Notes: generated by a model not told the origin, from the sequence alone. A DNA stretch of 64,000 nt from Agarophyton chilense (GCA_030374765.1 JARGXX010000104.1:1-64000), one strand, 5' to 3'. Shown: positions 12,718 through 25,788, numbered from the stretch's first letter. Translations and numbers: made by a program.

Positions 12718-14116
12718 ATGGAAACCCTTCACTGCGCTACACGTAATTCTATGTACAGTGGTGCCTTTGAAGAGCACGCAACAACTACCCTCGCTAATAG
12801 CGCAGGAAACCACCGAAAACCAAAACAGCATGACCGATAATTGCGATCCAATCCTCGTGCACGGGCCTCGTCGTCCTTTCATCTACCCTAGACTCTGGGG
12901 TACCCATCTATCCTTGTCAGAACCTTGTACATCTCACCACGCATGGCCGTAGTACTATGGTCGGCTTTGCCTTATTCTTTCACGAATGGTCATCTATTGT
13001 CACACACATGAATCAAACCCGCGCGGCGCATACCCACTCCGAATCTCATGAGCTGCATCTCACTTGGTGAGCCTGTACTCCCGCCCGTTCTTCTTACCAT
13101 CCGCTTCACAAAACCTCAAGCCACATCGTCACAGTCCTTAGCAATCCTAAGTACCACAAATAGTTGCTGCACTGTTTCTTCGTTATCCCACGTACATACC
13201 ACAATATCTGTGGCCACACTTTCCTCAAAAATGGATGATACTGCGTCGTCCTCTTTAACGATATGGTGCGCATACGCGGGCCGTCGCCCACCGTCCTTCT
13301 CCACTGATACGTACCTAGCCCGCAAAAATATGGCAATGTGCTTTCCTTCACATCCATGAGTTCCTGCGATTTGATTCTCCAGCTGGCGGCTTCGCTCCAA
13401 GTGATGTGAAGGCCGATGTTGGGCTCAATCTCTAATAACTGCCTCCCATTCGAAGCATCTTCCCCACGGGAGACTAAGTTCTCCACAATCTCAGAGTTGC
13501 GTCATTATCCGTTCTCCAAAGCTCTTGCGTATCTCTTGCGTAAAGCTTGCAGCATTTGAGCTGCACCCGTTTTCGTGTCATACAATTCGATTCCATCTGT
13601 GTCTGAGATGGGGCAGCCGGCGCTGCCCCTTCTCAGCTCATTCCCGTTTCATTCCTTCTCCGGTCGAACAACAATAGTAGAACGTGTGCAGCCGCTCGAA
13701 CCAGTCTCGAGCAATGGCTCTCTCCATGGCATTCAGATGCAAGTTTTGATGCTTGTTGACTTCAAGCCAGCCCTTGAACGTTCTGGGAACCATCTCCGAA
13801 ACCATGTCGGAGCAATTACTGGCATGTGAAAATTTGGAACGGTGTACATGCACAGTTCAAGGCCTCGATGGGCGTTCGGCTTGTCCAAACCCTTCGCGCT
13901 TTCTCCATGTGTGCGGTAAATAAAGAACAACGGTTACAAGTACCAATCCTTTGATCTCTCCACCTCCCCCTGATACCGTAGCGCACTGTCACGGTCCGTG
14001 TAATGCATGTCCGTCACACTATCAATCTCCTTCGCTGGCCATCGATAGACGCAGGGTCCCGATTCTTGCAAAAAGCGTGGGAGCGCTAAAATAGATTCTC
14101 CAATCCCTATTCACAA

Positions 14117-14563
14117 CTACTCAAACACAAAAGCAGCATACATCAGAACACAGAACAATCCCGACATCATCAATCCCAAGAGTCCCTTGTACTTGCCCGA
14201 TTTGTCCCATCGCAGAATATTTCCCTGGATGAGAAGACCATTCCTTGTAGTAGCGTTAGTAATTCGCAGTTCCACTGCGGCTCGATGACTTCCCGATGCC
14301 AACTTCTCGAAACACATGTTCAAAACGTTCTTGGTGAGACCTGTGAGAAGGTATTCAGGAAGTGCGGCCGCACTTAGACTATAATTAAACACTGGGTCCA
14401 GCACAGGATTGTTTTGTTCGGTAAAACACGGGCTTTGCGCCGGCTGCTGCTTCTCATAAAACTTCAAACATGGTAGACTGCTCGCGCTCTCGCATTTAGC
14501 GCATCGAAATCCAAGTCTCTTCATAATTGCCCTGGCTGACTGAGACTTCCGTATGGCGCGCAT
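14117..14563 (-). CDS. Hypothetical protein, 148 aa, C-terminal membrane segment
   Basis: A clean 148-codon frame is kept in both arms of the inverted duplication, which is why I list it. Near the N-terminus is a CxxC pair (RCAKCES). The middle has LPEYLLTGLTKNVLNMCFEKL, a helical stretch. The last ~22 residues (GLLGLMMSGLFCVLMYAAFVFE) form one hydrophobic segment suited to a tail anchor. No family recognised. It may be the last exon of the larger broken gene around it rather than a gene by itself, because protein-like sequence also lies upstream in other frames. Confidence 0.35.
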   Translation of the reverse strand: MRAIRKSQSARAIMKRLGFRCAKCESASSLPCLKFYEKQQPAQSPCFTEQNNPVLDPVFNYSLSAAALPEYLLTGLTKNVLNMCFEKLASGSHRAAVELRITNATTRNGLLIQGNILRWDKSGKYKGLLGLMMSGLFCVLMYAAFVFE

Positions 14564-15634
14564 CCTCTCTTCGAAGCGAACATATCCCAGTCTTCTCGAT
14601 TAAATCGCGGTGGAATACACTATTTCCGGTTCGATGTCACCTTTCGTTCTTCTCACAGCGCACAACGTGCAAAAGTCGTTTGCCTGGTACCACATCACGT
14701 CAAAAGTTGCAGCAACAGCGTTGTAATACAAAAATAATGAAATGGGATCTATAAGAATTCTAACTCGACGTCAGTACGAGTCCATTCCGTGTACTCCATT
14801 CATAGTGCCATTCGAAACATCATCAGATACGAGATCCAAGGAGTCGTTAAGAGTATGCCCTTGTGGTGCAATCGTGGGAACGTGGGCGCCTGCAACAGAT
14901 TTTCTCGACTCTGACGACAGACCGAGCGGCATAATATAGCATCCCCCCACGCAACGTGAGTCGGGCAGAGATTTGTGTTTCTGGAAGCTGTTGGCTTACA
15001 ATGGTATCCGGTACATGAAATATTCCTCTCCGCTCTTCAGATAGCCCTAGTTCGTCTGCCTCCTGGGCATGGGCCCTTCCGGAAAAGATTCGGTGCTCGA
15101 CCTCGAACTCGTAAGCCATTTAACTTCTGCGGCCGCAATCGGAGCGACTTTTATTCTCCCTTCCGGGATGTTACAACGTGAGTACAACCAGATGACGCTC
15201 GGGTGATTTCTTTCGTACGAGGCGACCTAGAGATACGACGAGTGTAAACACAGTCTCTTAAGTTTAAATTCTGCCTAACGCCCGAAGAATCAAACAGACG
15301 CCGCCAGGACTTATCTACGGGCTTTCCACATCTCTTGATGTCATAATGGTTCACTATGCGCTTTTACAGACTCTCCTACTGCGCGAAGAAGAGGGCCGCC
15401 TGCGCTCTTCCCGAAACATTGCCCTTCCTAACGTGTCAGTTAAGGACGAATAAGCTGCTCTTTGCAAAGATTTGTACACAGCCGTATTCTACGAGAACCA
15501 CTCATCCCATACGGCGCCTGTTTCAATCTGCGTGCAAAAAGACGATGCAGCAAACCAAATGCTTCCGACAGTACGAAAAGCGAAGACGTTACGAAATTCG
15601 GCCAGGATTTCATGGCCTTCTCGAACGATCCACC

Positions 15635-16480
15635 TCATTCTTGATACTTCCTCCCCAACAGAACCGAACATTGCGGCCAAAGGCTGTATGGAACCTTCCC
15701 ACGGTCCTCCGAAGCAGCTGCACAGACTGCATTGTTGTAAATAACCCACAGCGCGAGACCTATTCCAATGGCGGCTGTACGATGCTGAACGATAGGGTAA
15801 CTCTCAATACTGATTAAGTCTGCATTTCCCCTCCTCGAATTTTCGAAGACATCTGCATAAAACGGGTACGTGACAATGTTCAGATTGGCCAATTCCGATG
15901 GAAACATGAGCCTGACGCTGTTGCCCAGGTGGGTGTTCGTGTAATTTTCCGGGTGGAAGCCTCTTCGAATCCTTGCATTACAAGGTCCGCCGGGTATGCT
16001 GTGAACGAACCGGATGCTGCTCTGCGGCAGACATGTCTTTATCAGGGGTGCAGCCATCGTTGTTTGGATCTTCTTGTATGGTAATAACCGAAAAGACTCG
16101 TTTGCCGCCTTGAAAGCGCCCACTAGTATAGCATACTGCGACGCAGTGAACCTAGTCTTCCCACTAACCGCCAGATACCCGAAAATTCGCTCACATGTAG
16201 GCACAGCTTGCATTCCCTTGCACAAAAATACTAACCTCGTTATGTCTTCATTTTCTTTTTTGCTTCCCGACTTCTGCTGATAGTCTTCATCCCCGTCGCA
16301 ATCGACCGGCAGCACCTCCATGTCCTGATACAACATAGAACCTCCTTCCTTGCCAAACGGTTGCAGTAACTTTTCTTGTGCAGTACTTGCTTCTTTACTT
16401 GAATCATCTTTTGTCTGTAATGTTTCGTCAAAAACTAATTGAAGTGCCTGAACAGCAGTCGCTTTCTGTGAGTGTCGCAT
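15635..16480 (-). CDS. Hypothetical protein, 281 aa, crosses the inverted-repeat boundary
   Basis: The frame starts at 16480, ~100 bp inside unique DNA, and runs into the left arm. The N-terminal ~30 residues are therefore not in the right-arm copy, which starts at the boundary and carries stops in its first part (58166-58654 is the surviving piece). The protein has an acidic/lysine-rich patch (DGDEDYQQKSGSKKENED) near residue 65, then a globular-looking ~150 residue region with SIPGGPCNARIRRGFHPENY. Not recognised. Confidence 0.4.
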   Translation of the reverse strand: MRHSQKATAVQALQLVFDETLQTKDDSSKEASTAQEKLLQPFGKEGGSMLYQDMEVLPVDCDGDEDYQQKSGSKKENEDITRLVFLCKGMQAVPTCERIFGYLAVSGKTRFTASQYAILVGAFKAANESFRLLPYKKIQTTMAAPLIKTCLPQSSIRFVHSIPGGPCNARIRRGFHPENYTNTHLGNSVRLMFPSELANLNIVTYPFYADVFENSRRGNADLISIESYPIVQHRTAAIGIGLALWVIYNNAVCAAASEDRGKVPYSLWPQCSVLLGRKYQE

Positions 16481-17347
16481 TTGTTTTCGATCTTCTTTCT
16501 CAAAGGCAAAATTTCCGCCTTCTTGTTACGTCTAGCTCACGTTTCGTCTTTTCTTGCGGCCACGGAATGAGTTCCGAAAGTTTATGACATCTGTCGTAGT
16601 TGCTAAAGCACGTTTTACCCAACGTAGTCTGCCTTCTCGTATCTAGTCTCATCGGCGAGTAGTCCGCCTTCTCTGTTCTAGCGTAATCGGCACGTCGTCT
16701 GCGATCCTGGAGCACGCTTCTAGGAAACACCGATTAAAAGATGATTGACCTTGTTTCCAGCACTTGATGGATTTATGACAGCTTTCTTTGGGCGTGACGG
16801 ATCGGCAGAATCCTGGTAATATCGGAGTTGAGCGGAGATGCTTCAATACAGAAGTTGATATGAGCGGCCAAGCTTCATTATAAAAGTTGAGGTGAGTGGC
16901 TCTTCTTCATGACGGCAGTCCTAGGCTGCCCGTCGAAAATGATACTCAAGTTTGAATTATTTCCGCGCGAACAGGGCTTTAGGTGTACATTTTTATGCCA
17001 CTCATGCTTTCTGGTACGTTTCACTAACCAGTTTCCTTATGCTTACCGCGCATACCAGGCCCAGTGAGCCACGTGAGTGACTGTACTGCTCGGTGTCCTT
17101 GACATTATCAAAGGCCATGACGAAGACGACAGCGACGACGGGGAGTGTCTCATGGAGTTGGCGTTGGCGGCGTTCAACAAGAATGGTGCGTGGCCGCCCG
17201 AGAGATTGCACGGTGCGCGTGTGCAATGCGAAGCGGTGCCTTTTCGCGTGCTGCGCGGTGAGATATCGCGTGGAGCTTCACTACTAGATCCATGCGTGCA
17301 TTTTACGGAACTATAACGCAATGACTGTTGGGTCAGCTACGGGTCTC

Positions 17348-17408
17348 GACCGGTGGTAGCGTGGTAGAGCGGGTCCTAAGGTTCGAATCCTTGACGGTGG
17401 CACTCCCA
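17348..17408 (+). ncRNA. tRNA-like / SINE-like RNA polymerase III box pair
   Basis: A TAGCGTGGTAGAGC A-box-like sequence is followed closely by GGTTCGAATCC, an exact B-box (T-arm) consensus with flanking stem TAAGG/CCTTG. The two boxes are only ~10 nt apart and no 7 bp acceptor stem pairs, so this is not a functional tRNA. It looks like a tRNA-derived SINE head, or a tRNA relic that lost its anticodon arm. Confidence 0.3.
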
Positions 17409-20051
17409 TAGTACTTGGTGCAATGGGCTGGCGTTTACTGCGTAGTCCTACAGGTTGGAGCTAGAGAAACGATGGCTTGAAGACCAAAGGGTGGAACTAA
17501 TATACCAAAGGGGGTTATTTAGTATCCTAACTGTGCCTACCGTACTCTAAGGTAGAAGCGTCACTCGAGCCAAGTAAATAGTTCTGGCGAGGCGCTGAGA
17601 TCTCTCTGGCACTGTACTGCTAATCTATTACACCAATTAAATTAAAAGATTAATATACATGAGTCCACCTGAGTTCGACCCGTACACGTGTCACCTTCAA
17701 GATCCTTCGGGGCCCGGCAGCTTACAGGGCTCAACCGTTATCCTCGCTCCTTCACAGGAACAAGCACGTGCCACACTGTTTTGAACACCGAAAGAATTGC
17801 AATTTATTAAGATTCTGCTGCCTACTGGCGTGCATGGCTGCCGCATTGCTTCTTGAAAAATGGTAGTTTTTTAGGTGTTCACAACATTTTGCTCCGTGCG
17901 CAATTCGTGTCGTACGTTCAAATTTTTTCTAGGTCTTGCGCTTCTCCGCGAGTTGCATTTCTGATTAAAACCCATACGCCCTCTGCGATGCTAGACATAA
18001 CACATCCCTCTGCGCTCCCCAATGTCTCCTCTTTCCCGTGCCTATCCCTTTCTGTCTCCTTCTAACCGCTTCTGCGCGAAGCGCTCAGCATAACGCCCGC
18101 GTCATTCATGCTGCTGCCAGCAGCGCGCGTGCCCACTCGCGTCCCAGACAGTGCAGCTGACGCGGATCACCGACGCCATCCCCGCTGCCTCTGCCGACGC
18201 TACCACCACCACATGTGCGCTCGCAAGCGATGCTATCACAAGATCAATCTTGATCCCGTCGGGCTGGGTCTTCATTATCCGTCGATGTTGCACATCTCTT
18301 TGCCCACCCTCTTTTGACAAGAAGACCTTAGATATCTGAAATTTTTCCATATTCTTGCCGGCCAGCAACTCTGTGTGATCTTCTTCGAAATCACACGTTG
18401 CCCCACCGCGGTTCCCTTCCTTATTCATATCTGTCCAGAGATTCCCATTGCGATGAAACTCTATAGAAGTTTTCCCGAATTTCGCGGCCGTTGATGCTCT
18501 CGGATGCGGCCTCCCAGTCCCGTACCCGGAAAAAATTGTCCGTGCAGTACCATATTAAAAAAATCAGCTTTCTGGTTCTCCAGTACAGCTAGAATAGGCT
18601 CAAAACCTGTAAATAGAAAAAGTTCTTCACGTAGTACGGTATCATTGAACTTCCATCCAAAACAACCGATCCCCATCACAATGCCAGCCTCTGAACCTTT
18701 TTCTAATTGCTGCGCTAAACTGCCTAAACAGTTCTTTAATGGCCCCCGAAAAGAAAAAGCATCCCTGAAAGAAGCATTAGAGGGACGAGCCAATTCCCGA
18801 CGACAGCGCCCACCGTCGGAACGTTCTTCTTTTTCACCACCCGCACGGGAAAGTCAGAGGACGGAGACGTACAATCAGAGCACCGCAAGGAAGCACACCT
18901 TTCTAGTGGGATCCCGCACACGTACCTCCTCACGACTTATACCATTTGTACCACGGTTTAAAAGTACTTCAACGGTTGGCTACAATCATGATGAAAACTA
19001 AATCACACATGATGCAGTCGGGTCGACTGCGCCGTCAGCATCTGCATTGTATCGGTCGGTACGTGGTCACAAAAACGCTAGCGTGGGCTCCCGAAGAAGA
19101 TTTTGAAGTACCCAGGAGACTGCAAGGAAGATTTTGGAAGCTGTTCGTGGGTCTCAAGGTGGCAATGTTTCGTAGACAGACTAAATTCCAATTTTCCCGG
19201 TGGCCAATCCCTGTCCCAGTAGGCCATTACTGGCAGGCATCCTCGTGAAAAGTTTCTCCAAACCCTGCAGGTCTGGGGTTGTATCTGGGACCATTCTCAA
19301 TAGAGATCCCATTTCATCATCTCCCCCTAGCCTGATTCAGCCTCGCCAACAACTTCACCTGGCAAGACAGGTTGAATATACGCTGTCGGATTCGTCACGG
19401 GCTCCACTACCACGCGGTGAAAACACCCATTATGGTCGCCAGCGCGCTTTATCCGGCCGGATGCCGCGCGTCGAGAAAGATATTGGTAGTATACGCGACA
19501 GTGTTGAGAAAATGGGAGTCCTTTTCGAGCGGTTCACTGGATTCTTTTTGTAACAGCAGGGCTGTGCAGAAAAGTCGCACCTACTTCCGGACGGGAAAAA
19601 GAGACGCGAAGCTCAAGAAAATGTACGATAAGGGGACCGAAAAGAGGCTTTTCACAACTTCGAACGGCCTTCGGTGAATTTTCTCATTCCCGCTGTTTTT
19701 CCAACAGCATCGTCGCAGCGATCATGGACAAGTACACAACCGCTTCATTCTCTCCGGCAGATTTCGAGAGGTTCTGACGACAACCCTGCTTTCCCTAAAG
19801 AACAATGACACTAAAGAAAAGGTTCAGCATGGGGTTGGGCAAGCAGCGTCCGTTTTCAGACGCAGAGCCCTCTACTCCAGCATTCGGAACGGGTGCGATA
19901 CTTTCAGGAGGTTTTCTGCAAGTAAAGGCATCAGCCGAGATGGGAACACGCACCGGTCCATGCCGGCATTTTGGGTGAGCATGTCCCTAGCGGCGGAGAT
20001 TACATATCGCACATGCATTTGGTAGCCGCCTAAACCCGGAATGAGAAGCAT

Positions 20052-20441
20052 GTGGAGGGGAAGTATGAGTACAGCCGTAAGACGCAAATTGCGAATGGGA
20101 TAAAACTGACAAGCGCAGCTGACAGTCTGTACGCGATGCGCTACGTTTACACAACCTTGGTTCAACTCCTTGAAACAGTTCAGAAACCGGCTCCGATCGA
20201 GTTTTTCAACAACATGGGATATCATTCTGTAGAATGGTCCCTAAACGAGCAATGCAACGCGGGAGATTCCTGTTTCTCCCTGTTTAAGGTAGCTGTTGCC
20301 AAAACGGCGGCTGCCCGTTTTCCAGAGGAGTTCTCTCCAGCATGTGCGTTCTATGACAATGAAACGGACATGTTGGCCACGAACGAGAGTCATTACAATA
20401 AGTTCGTCTTATCCCGGGTGGAGCTCATGTTGATGTTGTAG
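20052..20441 (+). CDS. Hypothetical protein, 129 aa
   Basis: An open + strand frame with mixed, protein-like composition (for example FFNNMGYHSVEWSLNEQ, RFPEEFSPACAFYDNETDM). No domain, signal peptide or membrane segment recognised. A minus-strand frame overlaps its first part. It may be an exon or fragment of a decayed gene; further fragments of similar quality follow at 20.5-20.7 and 21.1-21.4 kb in other frames. Confidence 0.25.
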   Translation: MEGKYEYSRKTQIANGIKLTSAADSLYAMRYVYTTLVQLLETVQKPAPIEFFNNMGYHSVEWSLNEQCNAGDSCFSLFKVAVAKTAAARFPEEFSPACAFYDNETDMLATNESHYNKFVLSRVELMLML

Positions 20442-22308
20442 CACGACGTCCTCTTCAGTCTTCTGGGGCGTAGTTCAGACCTCCAAAATCATTGCGTAAA
20501 AGAGGTGATATCGTGGAAGTGTGTTATCAACTTCATGGATGTGCCGCATATTTCATTCAAGGCCTGTCCTGTTTTGAGCGCTCAGCCGATAGCAGCGACA
20601 TGTGGGCATCTCGCAGGCTATCTACTGCAGCATTGTACGAGGTCGCTATCGTTTTGCGTGCTTTCCAGAATAGCCAAAGCTGCAAACAAATTCTGAATAG
20701 CCGTGGAACCGCCGGTGAGTGCAGGAGGAGGAAGCGCTGGTATTGGCTCGGGAAGGGAAAGAGCTGCACTTCAGTCGATGCTAGATGACATTTTTAACTA
20801 TTCGGTGCCGTCCGGCGGAATGACTTAGCACAAGCTGGTGAGAGTCACGCGTGCAGTGCTTAAGAAAGATCACCCGGACGAGCATTTGGAGGAGAAGTCC
20901 GACAGAAGTATCTATGATGCAAGAGTTGCGAACTGAGATGACGCACGCGGGCGCACGCCAAGGATAGTCTTGACGGAATTCAGTTTGATATGTGAGGAGT
21001 ACCATGATAATTAAAGTTTATTTTGCTAAAATACATACAACTCTACGCGTGAGCGATCGCTTCGGTGCATGAGATTGTTGAGGGTACGGGCGTTCACAAC
21101 CACCAAGACGTGGCAGGCCTTCCACCGTAGTCGTAGTTGAGCCTTCGATGCGGACCGTGCTCCTGTTTTCAAACCCAGTCCGTATTTTGCGGTCCCGGTC
21201 GCGGGTGACGACTATTAGTCCGTTGCTGTTCCCCCCACTCATTACGTTCCACCCCTACCTCGTGGAGGCGGTACTACCGCCCAACGCGTTCAAACAGGCG
21301 GCCGCCAAATTCGTTCAAGTCGGGAAATGTTGTGGTATGCCCCGTCCATACGAAATGCGACCGTCTTGAGCTGGTTGAGGTAACCTCAAGGGAGTCGACC
21401 TCGGTCCGACATACGATCAGCTATCCAAGAGAATGTGGTTTGACCGGTCGTTCCGATGTCTGTATCGGGATGCATCGGTACGTCACCGAGTCTTGCGCGA
21501 AGCCACTGTATCGTGTCATGTCGCAGTATGAATGTTCGGTGGCCACGTGTAGCTTTATGACACCAAGTGGAGGTGAATAGGAGAGCAATTACCAGCTCTA
21601 GAAGTCTAATCCACATCTATTGCTCTTGTATTTCCGTGCAGTTGACTATGCGATCATGGAAGTAGCCCACCACAGGCTGGTTAAGACACGGGACCCCGAC
21701 TGGAAAATGTTGTTTTGTCAATTTGTCAAGAGCTTGGAGTTGGGGGATACATTTACGGGTGAAGCTATGCATAGGTCCCGTTCATCGGAAGGTGAATTAT
21801 TGAGTTAAACAAACAATCCCTCACGTGTTGGCATTTAAAAAAGACCTGAAGGTCGAAGTCAGTCATGTACATTTTTCGGGAGGTAGAAAAATGTCTTCCA
21901 GCGTGTTTCAGAGCCTTTCTAAACTTCTCCGATATATTTCTTTTGAACTTAACGGTGATTAATGCACCGAGCGCCATAGTAATGGAGTAATAGCTTTTCA
22001 CAACAATATCTCTTGCGATTTGGGCAAGGACTAAGGCAGTCGAAAGTCATTTGCGTCGAGAGATGTAGTTCAAGGTTGTGAATGTAGATTAGTTGTTAAA
22101 ATAACTCACCACAAACCTGTTAAAAGATCTTGTGTATAGTGACGTAGCTGAGAAAATAGGAAGGATAAAAAGCTGAATTTGACCATTTTCTTTGGTTTCT
22201 AAACAGAAAAGGAGAAGAGCTTAATGCTCTAAAGATTTTTTTTATGGCTTTAATGAACTTTGAAGCAAAGTTTTTATCATTATCGGATAATAACTAAACT
22301 AGTGCACC

Positions 22309-22791
22309 ATGTACGGAGACTCAATGATTTCAGAGCATGATTGGGGGCGTTTCAGAACTCGTGTTCTTAAAAGATGTAGCTCTCGTGAGCTTCACGAATC
22401 TAACGGAGATTACGATGTTGTGCTTGTATCCGGATCCCGTTTTTTTATATTAGTCCTAAATTTTCTATTGCAACCATCCCCAGCCATCCCATTGGCAAAA
22501 ATAGATTTCAATATTATTACTGCTTCTGAAACTTCATCTTCAGTACAGATAAAATATTCCATCGACTCTCCAAGATATACACGTCATAGGCCATGGTATG
22601 CAAATCAAACTACTTTCACAGACAATATTACATACTGGTATCAACCGTGTGTCTTGCAAGTGTTTGATAATGCGCAAGAAAACGAATGTATGGTTGCAGT
22701 TCTTTTAAAACCACCATCTGCATTCTACGATCCAAGGATGAGTTATACACGTTGGAACCGACTTGGTTTACTTATAACAGCAAAAAATTGA
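22309..22791 (+). CDS. Hypothetical protein, 160 aa
   Basis: A 160-codon frame starts with ATG after an AT-rich leader. Its composition is ordinary, with tryptophan and tyrosine spread through it (RYTRHRPWYANQTTF, ITYWYQPCVLQVFDN) and one hydrophobic stretch near residue 45-55 (FFILVLNFLL). I do not recognise the family. The isolated position in a long gene-poor, AT-rich region makes it either a small gene or a transposon remnant. Confidence 0.35.
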   Translation: MYGDSMISEHDWGRFRTRVLKRCSSRELHESNGDYDVVLVSGSRFFILVLNFLLQPSPAIPLAKIDFNIITASETSSSVQIKYSIDSPRYTRHRPWYANQTTFTDNITYWYQPCVLQVFDNAQENECMVAVLLKPPSAFYDPRMSYTRWNRLGLLITAKN

Positions 22792-25788
22792 ACCCATGTC
22801 GGACAATCAAGGTTTCGAAGTCTACACCCCCTACTTTTTTATTAGAACGCTTTTCGGGACTCTGAAACGTTTTTGTTTTCCTTTATGGCAAATATATATG
22901 TCAATAGATCTGTATTCAGCACGGTATTCATTCGGGCTGATTTTGGCATCTTTCCGGTTGTGGGTCTTTACCTCGCTGGTTTGTTGATAACATGATGCTG
23001 TAGAATTCGTGGCCCATGGAATCAGTTTCAAGACATTGAGTTTGATGTTTAGAAATAGAACGATTAGGATAAAATAGAGGTTTTTGCAGTTACTGATGCT
23101 CGGCTTGACTTGTATCTTCCGTCCGACAACAGCTTCCATTTTTTCTTTTATACTGTTTGAATGTAATTATATCGTTTTCTAGACATGTATTAAATCTTTA
23201 ACATTAAGCATAAAACATTTTTACTATCTTCATCTACGAAAAGGTCTAGAAGTCTCTAGACGACAGAAGTAAATTGTTTAATGGATGGGTTCTCCGGATT
23301 GCCTGGTTATTTCATGATGTGGATTTCTACCGCTTCTACGTGCTGCATGCCATCGTTGGGTTTGCTGTCGAACATTAGTTCTTCGCCGTCATAGATGTAG
23401 TAATTCTTTTCGTCGTTGACCAAGCCAGTTTTGTTTCTCTCGAGGTGACATCCCAGAGCAGTTCGAAGCTTGCTAGCTTCCTGCGAAAAGATCTCGTATC
23501 CCTCTGAGGGGCTGAAGTAGGTGAATTCACCCACGATCGCAGTTCAGCGTCCTGTTGACCGATTCTATGTCCGACCATCTGTTGTCCATCCACTCTCTTC
23601 AAGAAGGACCGAGGTCCAGCCAGCCATGTCTGTGTAATCGAGACTAAATACCCTAACCAAGATTGTGCTCGACGCTCTAAGTGCTTGCAACTCAAAGCAG
23701 ATAGTTACAATGAATGTTTCTCGGAACTTTTGCTACATGAAGCGGAATTCAGCTCGAATGGTCGAGTGGACCCAGCACACTACCTCTTTGCATGGAATAG
23801 TGTTACCACTACAATACAGTTTTGCTAAATCTGCAAGGTAGTCAACATATCCTATTTAACCTTGGATGTTGTATAGATGAACGGTGAAGCCTGAAACATA
23901 CGAAACGAGATACTTGAAAAGAGCATCACAAAGCCGCCTATTATCCATAAGGGGCTAAATCAGCATGAGAGAAACCTACTCTCTCGCTACTGTGGCGAAT
24001 GGCATTGTAAATGTAGTCTGCAATGCCGAGGCGGTGACTCGGCATTTTGGGTGCTACAAATATAATATCGCCCGGTAGTGTCCCGATTCCCTCGTTATAA
24101 ATCCGTAACAGAGCTTTGTTGAACACCGCAGTCAACTGGAAGTACGGTGCATGCAGAAAATATGTTGCGTGAGCCGTATGTTGCAGGGCGACAATTATGC
24201 TTCAATAAAGCCACAAAATCGGTGCGTCACCCCCATCAGGAGTAGCCCTGGCGTTTGCAGTGGAAACAAACGCTGCATATGCCTGCAATTTTTGCAAAAG
24301 AGGCTCTTAAGGTCTCGAGGAAGCAATTTCATGAGTCGAGAAGGAAAAAAGAGTATTAAGCATGGCGGAACGCAAAATCCTGTAGTCTGCAATAGTCGAG
24401 GAGCAAGAGCGTAGGTTTCTGAACGAGTCAGAATCTGGGGATGCGTGTTGAACACCGCACATGGGAATCTAGAGCGGAAACACATATTGGCTTATCTCGG
24501 GGTTGTCTGTTGTTGCACGTTCCAACGTGGATGTCGTAGTTGCATATCAGGAAAAGGTTATATAATGCAACCATCGAGAAGGTAGTTTCCCAGAACATGA
24601 GCATTTTCAGCCTTCGCTTTTGTTAAGTGAGGTACCGCTTTATAGATTTGCATAATTTTCCAATGGAATAAATCCATTTGCTCTATATATATTCATCTGT
24701 TCACCGTGTCCCCAAATACATCCTTACTGGGACACGTGTTTTACGGTTGATCCACAGCAGATCGGCACAACCGAATTCTATGTACTTTACGTTGAAGAAC
24801 TTTTAGTAACGTAGAGATCTCAGTAAAGTAAGCTACAATACTGTGGGTCCCGTAGTGCTTATGGTGTTCCAGCATTGCTGGAACACAAGTTCATAGAGTG
24901 CCAGCGGGATCTGCACTTTGTATATCACAGCTGGCTTCGAAAGCCGTAATGGCGCATTAGGGAAAACAATCTAGTTGTTATATTTTTATTGGTTAGTTTG
25001 CTGCTTTAAACGTTGCTAGCAGCGATTAGAGTCCAGAGCTGGGCTTTCGCATTCCAGATCGAAAGCTTTAGAATTCCCCGTTAGAGGGCCAGTTTCCCTC
25101 TAAAATGGAGAGAAGTTATCCGGATCATAGCCTTGAAAGATATCGATAATATCAATCGGGATGGGGCTCTCCGCGTGTCTAGTGCGCAAAGATACAGATC
25201 TGCGCTCTCGATTTTAGGCGTCCTCACCGGTGCGATGTTGAACCGTTTCACGTGCTACCCTTATGAGGTTGATGGAGATAGTATTATGTATTTCATTTCG
25301 TTCAAATGTAACGGTGTGGTCTAATGCCCTCACAACCTATAGGTTTCTTATTAGTTAATTGACTGCTTCGAGTTGATGTCTCTATGAATTGTTTCTTCAT
25401 CCCCTTTGTCAGCCGAGCGTGCTTTTGTAGCTGAAGATACGCTGTCAATGTAGGTATGCTTCCCAGTAGAGACAAAGACCTCTTTGGCTACCCTACGGTC
25501 GTATTCAGCCTTGTACCGCTACTGGAATGAATTGAAGTGACTCTCAGCATGGTTGAGAGCTCCCCACTACCTTAAAATGATATTTGTCTTGAATTTGGCA
25601 GTATTTAGTGCGCCAGTTGCGTTTCTAGTTGTGTGATCCTCCTACACTCCCCGAAATTCAAATCGCAACAAGGGTTTCATATTTCTTCTGAACCGCTACT
25701 TTCAGCCAATTATGTAACGAATTCCCTACTCGGAAAGCACTTTGTCTATCTATAAGGAATACTCAGTCAACCAACTCCCAAAAAAATA
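22792..25788. other. Unassigned region, no secure gene
   Basis: Short frames only. A perfect 10 bp hairpin with a 3 nt loop (GTGTTCCAGC-att-GCTGGAACAC) lies at 24864-24886. A minus-strand pair of frames around 23307-23695 is somewhat protein-like but is not recognised. Confidence 0.4.
24864..24886. repeat. Perfect hairpin, 10 bp stem, 3 nt loop
   Basis: GTGTTCCAGC is followed by ATT and its exact reverse complement. There is no run of T after it on either side, so nothing marks it as a terminator. Function unknown. Confidence 0.5.

Larger units (their letters stand above)
10290..16378. repeat. Left arm of ~6.1 kb inverted duplication
   Basis: This stretch is repeated in inverted orientation at 57911-64000 with very few differences. 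Only about one base of net length difference accumulates over 6.1 kb. Matching landmarks include the LTR, the telomere-like motif, the 148-residue ORF and the last common bases near 16378/57911, after which the two copies diverge abruptly. The duplication includes part of the Ty3/gypsy element, so it happened after that insertion. The right arm reaches the window edge, so the true length is longer. Confidence 0.93.
13050..16480 (-). pseudogene. Remains of an unrecognised gene or transposon in left arm
   Basis: Protein-like segments follow one another on the minus strand but in changing frames. They include a 281-residue ORF (15635-16480), a 148-residue ORF (14117-14563), and a ~94-residue stretch near 13116-13400 with an ordinary mixed composition. 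The same segments occur in the right arm with few differences and the same frame changes, so decay preceded the duplication. I recognise no family. A repeated-element protein is likely from the context, but that is inference. Confidence 0.4.
16481..22308. other. Unassigned region, no secure gene
   Basis: About 5.8 kb in which I see only short frames (60-165 codons) with no recognisable domain. The most protein-like is on the + strand at 20052-20441 (129 codons, ordinary composition). Short imperfect repeats of the type AAGTTGA..TGAGYGGC occur near 16.83-16.91 kb. The region may be old transposon debris. Confidence 0.4.

Noticed and set aside
17348-17408. A functional tRNA gene
   Set aside because: The boxes are too close together and no acceptor stem or anticodon arm can be folded.
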